A DNA stretch of 43,797 bases from Bacillus cytotoxicus (lineage in GTDB: Bacteria; Bacillota; Bacilli; Bacillales; Bacillaceae_G). A model generated the notes under the pieces. The model had not been told where the DNA came from. It made no database searches and saw only the letters and a program-made list of their open reading frames with translations. The translations under genes were made by a program, and so were the position numbers. This document shows, in pieces, positions 42,145 to 43,797 of this stretch (positions within the stretch are counted from its first letter, which is position 1; every line of letters starts with the position of its first letter). The stretch is from the NCBI RefSeq assembly GCF_023715645.1, contig NZ_JAMBOP010000037.1, forward strand, positions 1 to 43,797. Direction: 5' to 3'.

Positions 42145-42291
42145 CTATTCGTTCTCTTGATTTTGTTTTTCTAATTCAACGAGTTTTTGAATTAATATAT
42201 GCTGAGGCATATGCATAAGTTGTTCAAGTGGAACGCCGAGAGCTTTAGATAATTTAATAGCTGTCTCTGGTGAAAGTTGTAATGGTTTCAT
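42145..42291 (-). CDS. YycC family small protein (48 aa)
   Basis: ATG at 42291 follows GGAGGTAC; stop at 42145-42147. The product begins KPLQLSPETAIKLSKALGVP and continues EQLMHMPQHILIQKL, which matches the B. subtilis YycC family (about 49 residues) very closely. It is a short helical cytoplasmic protein whose role I do not know. It stands alone on the minus strand between the spo0A area and a structured repeat that begins just upstream of its ribosome site. Confidence 0.82.
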   Translation of the reverse strand: MKPLQLSPETAIKLSKALGVPLEQLMHMPQHILIQKLVELEKQNQENE

Positions 42292-42309
42292 AAAAGTACC
42301 TCCTTTTTG

Positions 42310-42515
42310 TATATAAACTCAAATTAAAAAAACGACATAAAACCATTCTTTTTCGGTGGGCGAGAGTATCTGGCCATGCATAGAAGCGGTCAGTGCCCTT
42401 TCCTGCCACATGCAAGGTAAAACAAAGGGAGAAAGGAGAAAGCAAGTGCAGGCTCCTTTTGTTCTGCATAGTCGCAATCTATATGTCGAAAAATTAAAAT
42501 GGATTCATATAGTAT
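42310..42515 (-). repeat. structured intergenic repeat, copy F (reverse)
   Basis: The reverse complement matches copy A at both ends and copies B-E in its second half: TTAATTTTTCGACATATAG, AGAACAAAAGG with CCTTTGTTTT, GCATGTGGCAGGAAAGGGC, CTTCTATGCATGGCCAG and CTCTCGCCCACC, ending GAGTTTATATAC. It is the uninterrupted version against which the insert in copy A can be recognised. Bases 42516-42637 beyond it hold nothing I can name. Confidence 0.82.
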
Positions 42516-42637
42516 AACATAAAGTGAAATAAGCATCAGTGTAGGGACAATGATAGTAGTAGCGCATAAGATTATGTAAATGCCAGTTGAAAAATACATC
42601 GTTTAATTTACAACCTGAAACAATTTTTTTACTAACT

Positions 42638-42916
42638 TTTATCCCGCATTAACGGGCAGTAATACTCCCACCTCAAAATTCGGTGAAAGCATTGTCCAGC
42701 TCTAGCGGCTAGAATCTCCGGTCGTTTCGCCCCCTCGGACGAGGCAAAAAGCTCCTCTCTGTCGGAGGCTCCAACGTCCTGCGATTCTTAACGAGCCGCT
42801 TCCGCTTTTCTTAAGAAGTTAGGTGGGGGATAAACTGCCCGTAAAAGCCCGATTGGTGAGGGCTAATAATCAGTGGGGGATGAAGAAAACCCCCACTGAT
42901 TAAAGTTTCACTTTAT
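42638..42916 (-). repeat. bcr1-like mobile repeat carrying a nested insert
   Basis: The element at 42643-42911 is flanked by TTTAT on both sides (42638-42642 and 42912-42916). In reverse it reads GTGAAACTTTAATCAGTG, hairpin GGGGGTT...CCCCC, GCCCTCACCAATCGGGC, TTTTACGGGCAGTTTATCC, CCCACCT, an enlarged loop, AGGTGGGAGTATTACTGCCC and GTTAATGCGGG. It matches the element at 32976-33118 except for the 120-bp loop insert. Confidence 0.82.
42694..42813. repeat. GC-rich 120-bp repeat nested in the bcr1-like loop
   Basis: It starts GTCCAGCTCTAGCGGCT and ends GAGCCGCTTCCGCTTTTCTT, with inner complementary blocks CTCGGACGAGG and CTGTCGGAGGCTCC. GC content is far above its surroundings. It resembles a dispersed repeat I associate with Bacillaceae such as Geobacillus; that is recollection. 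No target duplication is clear. Confidence 0.7.
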
Positions 42917-42943
42917 GTGTGAGAGGAAATTTGAGGTGAGAAG

Positions 42944-43693
42944 ATGACGCTTATTTTTGGGCACCGCGGAGCTGCGGGGACGTATCCGGAAAATACGATG
43001 GTTTCTTTTCGTGCGGCAGAGAAATTTGGGGCTGATGGGATTGAATTAGATGTGCAGTTCACAAAAGATAACAAAATTGTCGTCATTCATGATGAAACCG
43101 TAAATCGAACGACGAATGGAAAAGGTGCCGTTCGAAATTATGTATATGCAGATTTACGTGCGTTAGATGCGAGTTATACATTTTATGAGAAAGTCGGTGT
43201 GCAGCACATTCCTTTGTTGGAAGAAGTATTAGAGTGGCTGAAAACAAACAACCTTATTCTTAATATTGAATTTAAGAATAATAAAGTGCCGTACCCTGGT
43301 TTAGAAGAAGAGGTAATTACTCTTATTCGAAAATATAGTATGGAGGAGCGGACGGTTTTATCCTCTTTTAATCATTATAGTATGAAAAAATGTCATATGA
43401 TGGCTCCTGATATTGAGACGGCGATTTTGTATAAGGAAGGGTTGCATAGTCCATGGGCTTATGCGAAAAAGATAGGAGCGAGTGCTATTCATCCGAACTA
43501 CCGGTATATTTCAGATGGAATTGTAGAATTGACGATGGAAAATGGAGTCATGGTGCGTCCGTATACGATTAATGATGAGGAAGCGATAAAGAAGTTTTTG
43601 AAGATGAATGTGACGGCTATTATTACAGACTATCCAGAGCGTGTGACAAAGATATTGCAAAATGAAAAATGGAGCTGTCCCATAAGTCGGTGA
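42944..43693 (+). CDS. yqiK: glycerophosphodiester phosphodiesterase (YqiK/GlpQ-like)
   Basis: A 249-residue cytoplasmic GDPD of the TIM-barrel type, hydrolysing glycerophosphodiesters to glycerol 3-phosphate and alcohol. FGHRGAAGTYPENTMVSF and GIELDVQFTKDNKIVVIHDETVNRTT (quoted in part: ELDVQFTKDNKIVVIHDET) supply the catalytic His pair and the metal-binding Glu/Asp; NIEFKN adds another metal ligand. There is no signal peptide. GAGGTGAGAAG precedes the ATG. The last seven codons (WSCPISR) lie in a hairpin that may belong to another element. Confidence 0.94.
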   Translation: MTLIFGHRGAAGTYPENTMVSFRAAEKFGADGIELDVQFTKDNKIVVIHDETVNRTTNGKGAVRNYVYADLRALDASYTFYEKVGVQHIPLLEEVLEWLKTNNLILNIEFKNNKVPYPGLEEEVITLIRKYSMEERTVLSSFNHYSMKKCHMMAPDIETAILYKEGLHSPWAYAKKIGASAIHPNYRYISDGIVELTMENGVMVRPYTINDEEAIKKFLKMNVTAIITDYPERVTKILQNEKWSCPISR

Positions 43694-43727
43694 AACCGAT
43701 TTATGGGCAGCCCTTTTGTTTTTTTGC
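43674..43727 (+). terminator. terminator at the end of the GDPD gene
   Basis: GCTGTCCCATAAGTCGGT pairs with ACCGATTTATGGGCAGC around GAAA (43674-43711), with small mismatches, followed by TTTTGTTTTTTT. The stop codon is in the loop. The strong dyad might also be the end of an insertion sequence. Confidence 0.8.
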
Positions 43728-43797
43728 ATAAAAAAATCGCCTTGTCCTGTATAATTGTAAGTAACCACACCAACAAAAACACGAAAGCAGAGGCGAT
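43728..43797. other. AT-rich sequence up to the window edge; ATCGCC/GGCGAT pair
   Basis: AATCGCC near 43734 and GGCGAT at the last bases are complementary across about 50 bases. No gene is visible before the edge. This may be the leader of a gene or insertion sequence that continues outside the window. Confidence 0.3.

Noticed and set aside
42254-42599. Two minus-strand open frames of about 70 codons
   Set aside because: They lie in repeat copy F and its edge and overlap the better supported YycC-like gene.

Overview
The window is about 44 kb of an AT-rich (roughly 36% GC) Bacillus chromosome. Gene order and protein sequences match the B. subtilis region yqhL-lipM-mntR-yqhP-yqhQ-yqhR-aroQ-yqhT-efp-yqhV-spoIIIAA..AH-accB-accC-yqhY-nusB-folD-xseA-xseB-ispA-dxs-yqxC-ahrC-recN-spoIVB-spo0A-yqiK. 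Intergenic elements that look like the bcr1 repeat, flanked by TTTAT/ATAAA duplications, point to the Bacillus cereus group. No rRNA, tRNA, CRISPR array or prophage was seen.

Region 1 (1-10 kb) is accessory. It has two small unknown genes; an ABC export cluster with its own GntR/YtrA-type repressor behind a perfect 14-bp inverted repeat (regulator, ATPase, two related permeases); a second ATPase-permease pair; a paired SMR exporter (YkkC/YkkD type) under a TetR regulator with two matching operator-like sites; an IS607-family remnant with intact tnpA but tnpB cut to about 50 codons; a structured repeat split by a small non-autonomous transposon; and a LacI-family regulator facing a lipoprotein gene.

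Region 2 (10.4-19.5 kb) holds the yqhL-to-efp block: rhodanese, octanoyltransferase LipM, a PadR regulator with its DUF1129-like membrane partner, manganese regulator MntR, YqhP/Q/R, 3-dehydroquinase, Xaa-Pro peptidase and EF-P. Region 3 (19.6-25.5 kb) is yqhV and the eight-gene spoIIIA operon for the mother-cell/forespore channel; its spoIIIAD has no ordinary start codon at its conserved N-terminus. Region 4 (26-40 kb) is housekeeping: biotin carboxyl carrier and carboxylase, Asp23-like YqhY, NusB, FolD, exonuclease VII, farnesyl diphosphate synthase, DXP synthase, a TlyA-like methyltransferase, AhrC, RecN and SpoIVB. Region 5 (40-43.8 kb) has spo0A with candidate vegetative and sporulation promoters, an integrase-like gene remnant, a small YycC-family gene, nested repeats and a glycerophosphodiesterase gene.

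Mobile or repeated DNA is dense between genes. A family of about 200-bp structured repeats with TATATAAATCC-like ends occurs at six places, one an internal 159-bp tandem duplication. bcr1-like elements occur at three places, one carrying a GC-rich 120-bp repeat in its loop. The observations most worth checking are the spoIIIAD start, paired base changes in the repeat stems, the nested repeats, the LexA-like box in the recN promoter, and the exporter cluster with a 32-codon ORF between its two halves.
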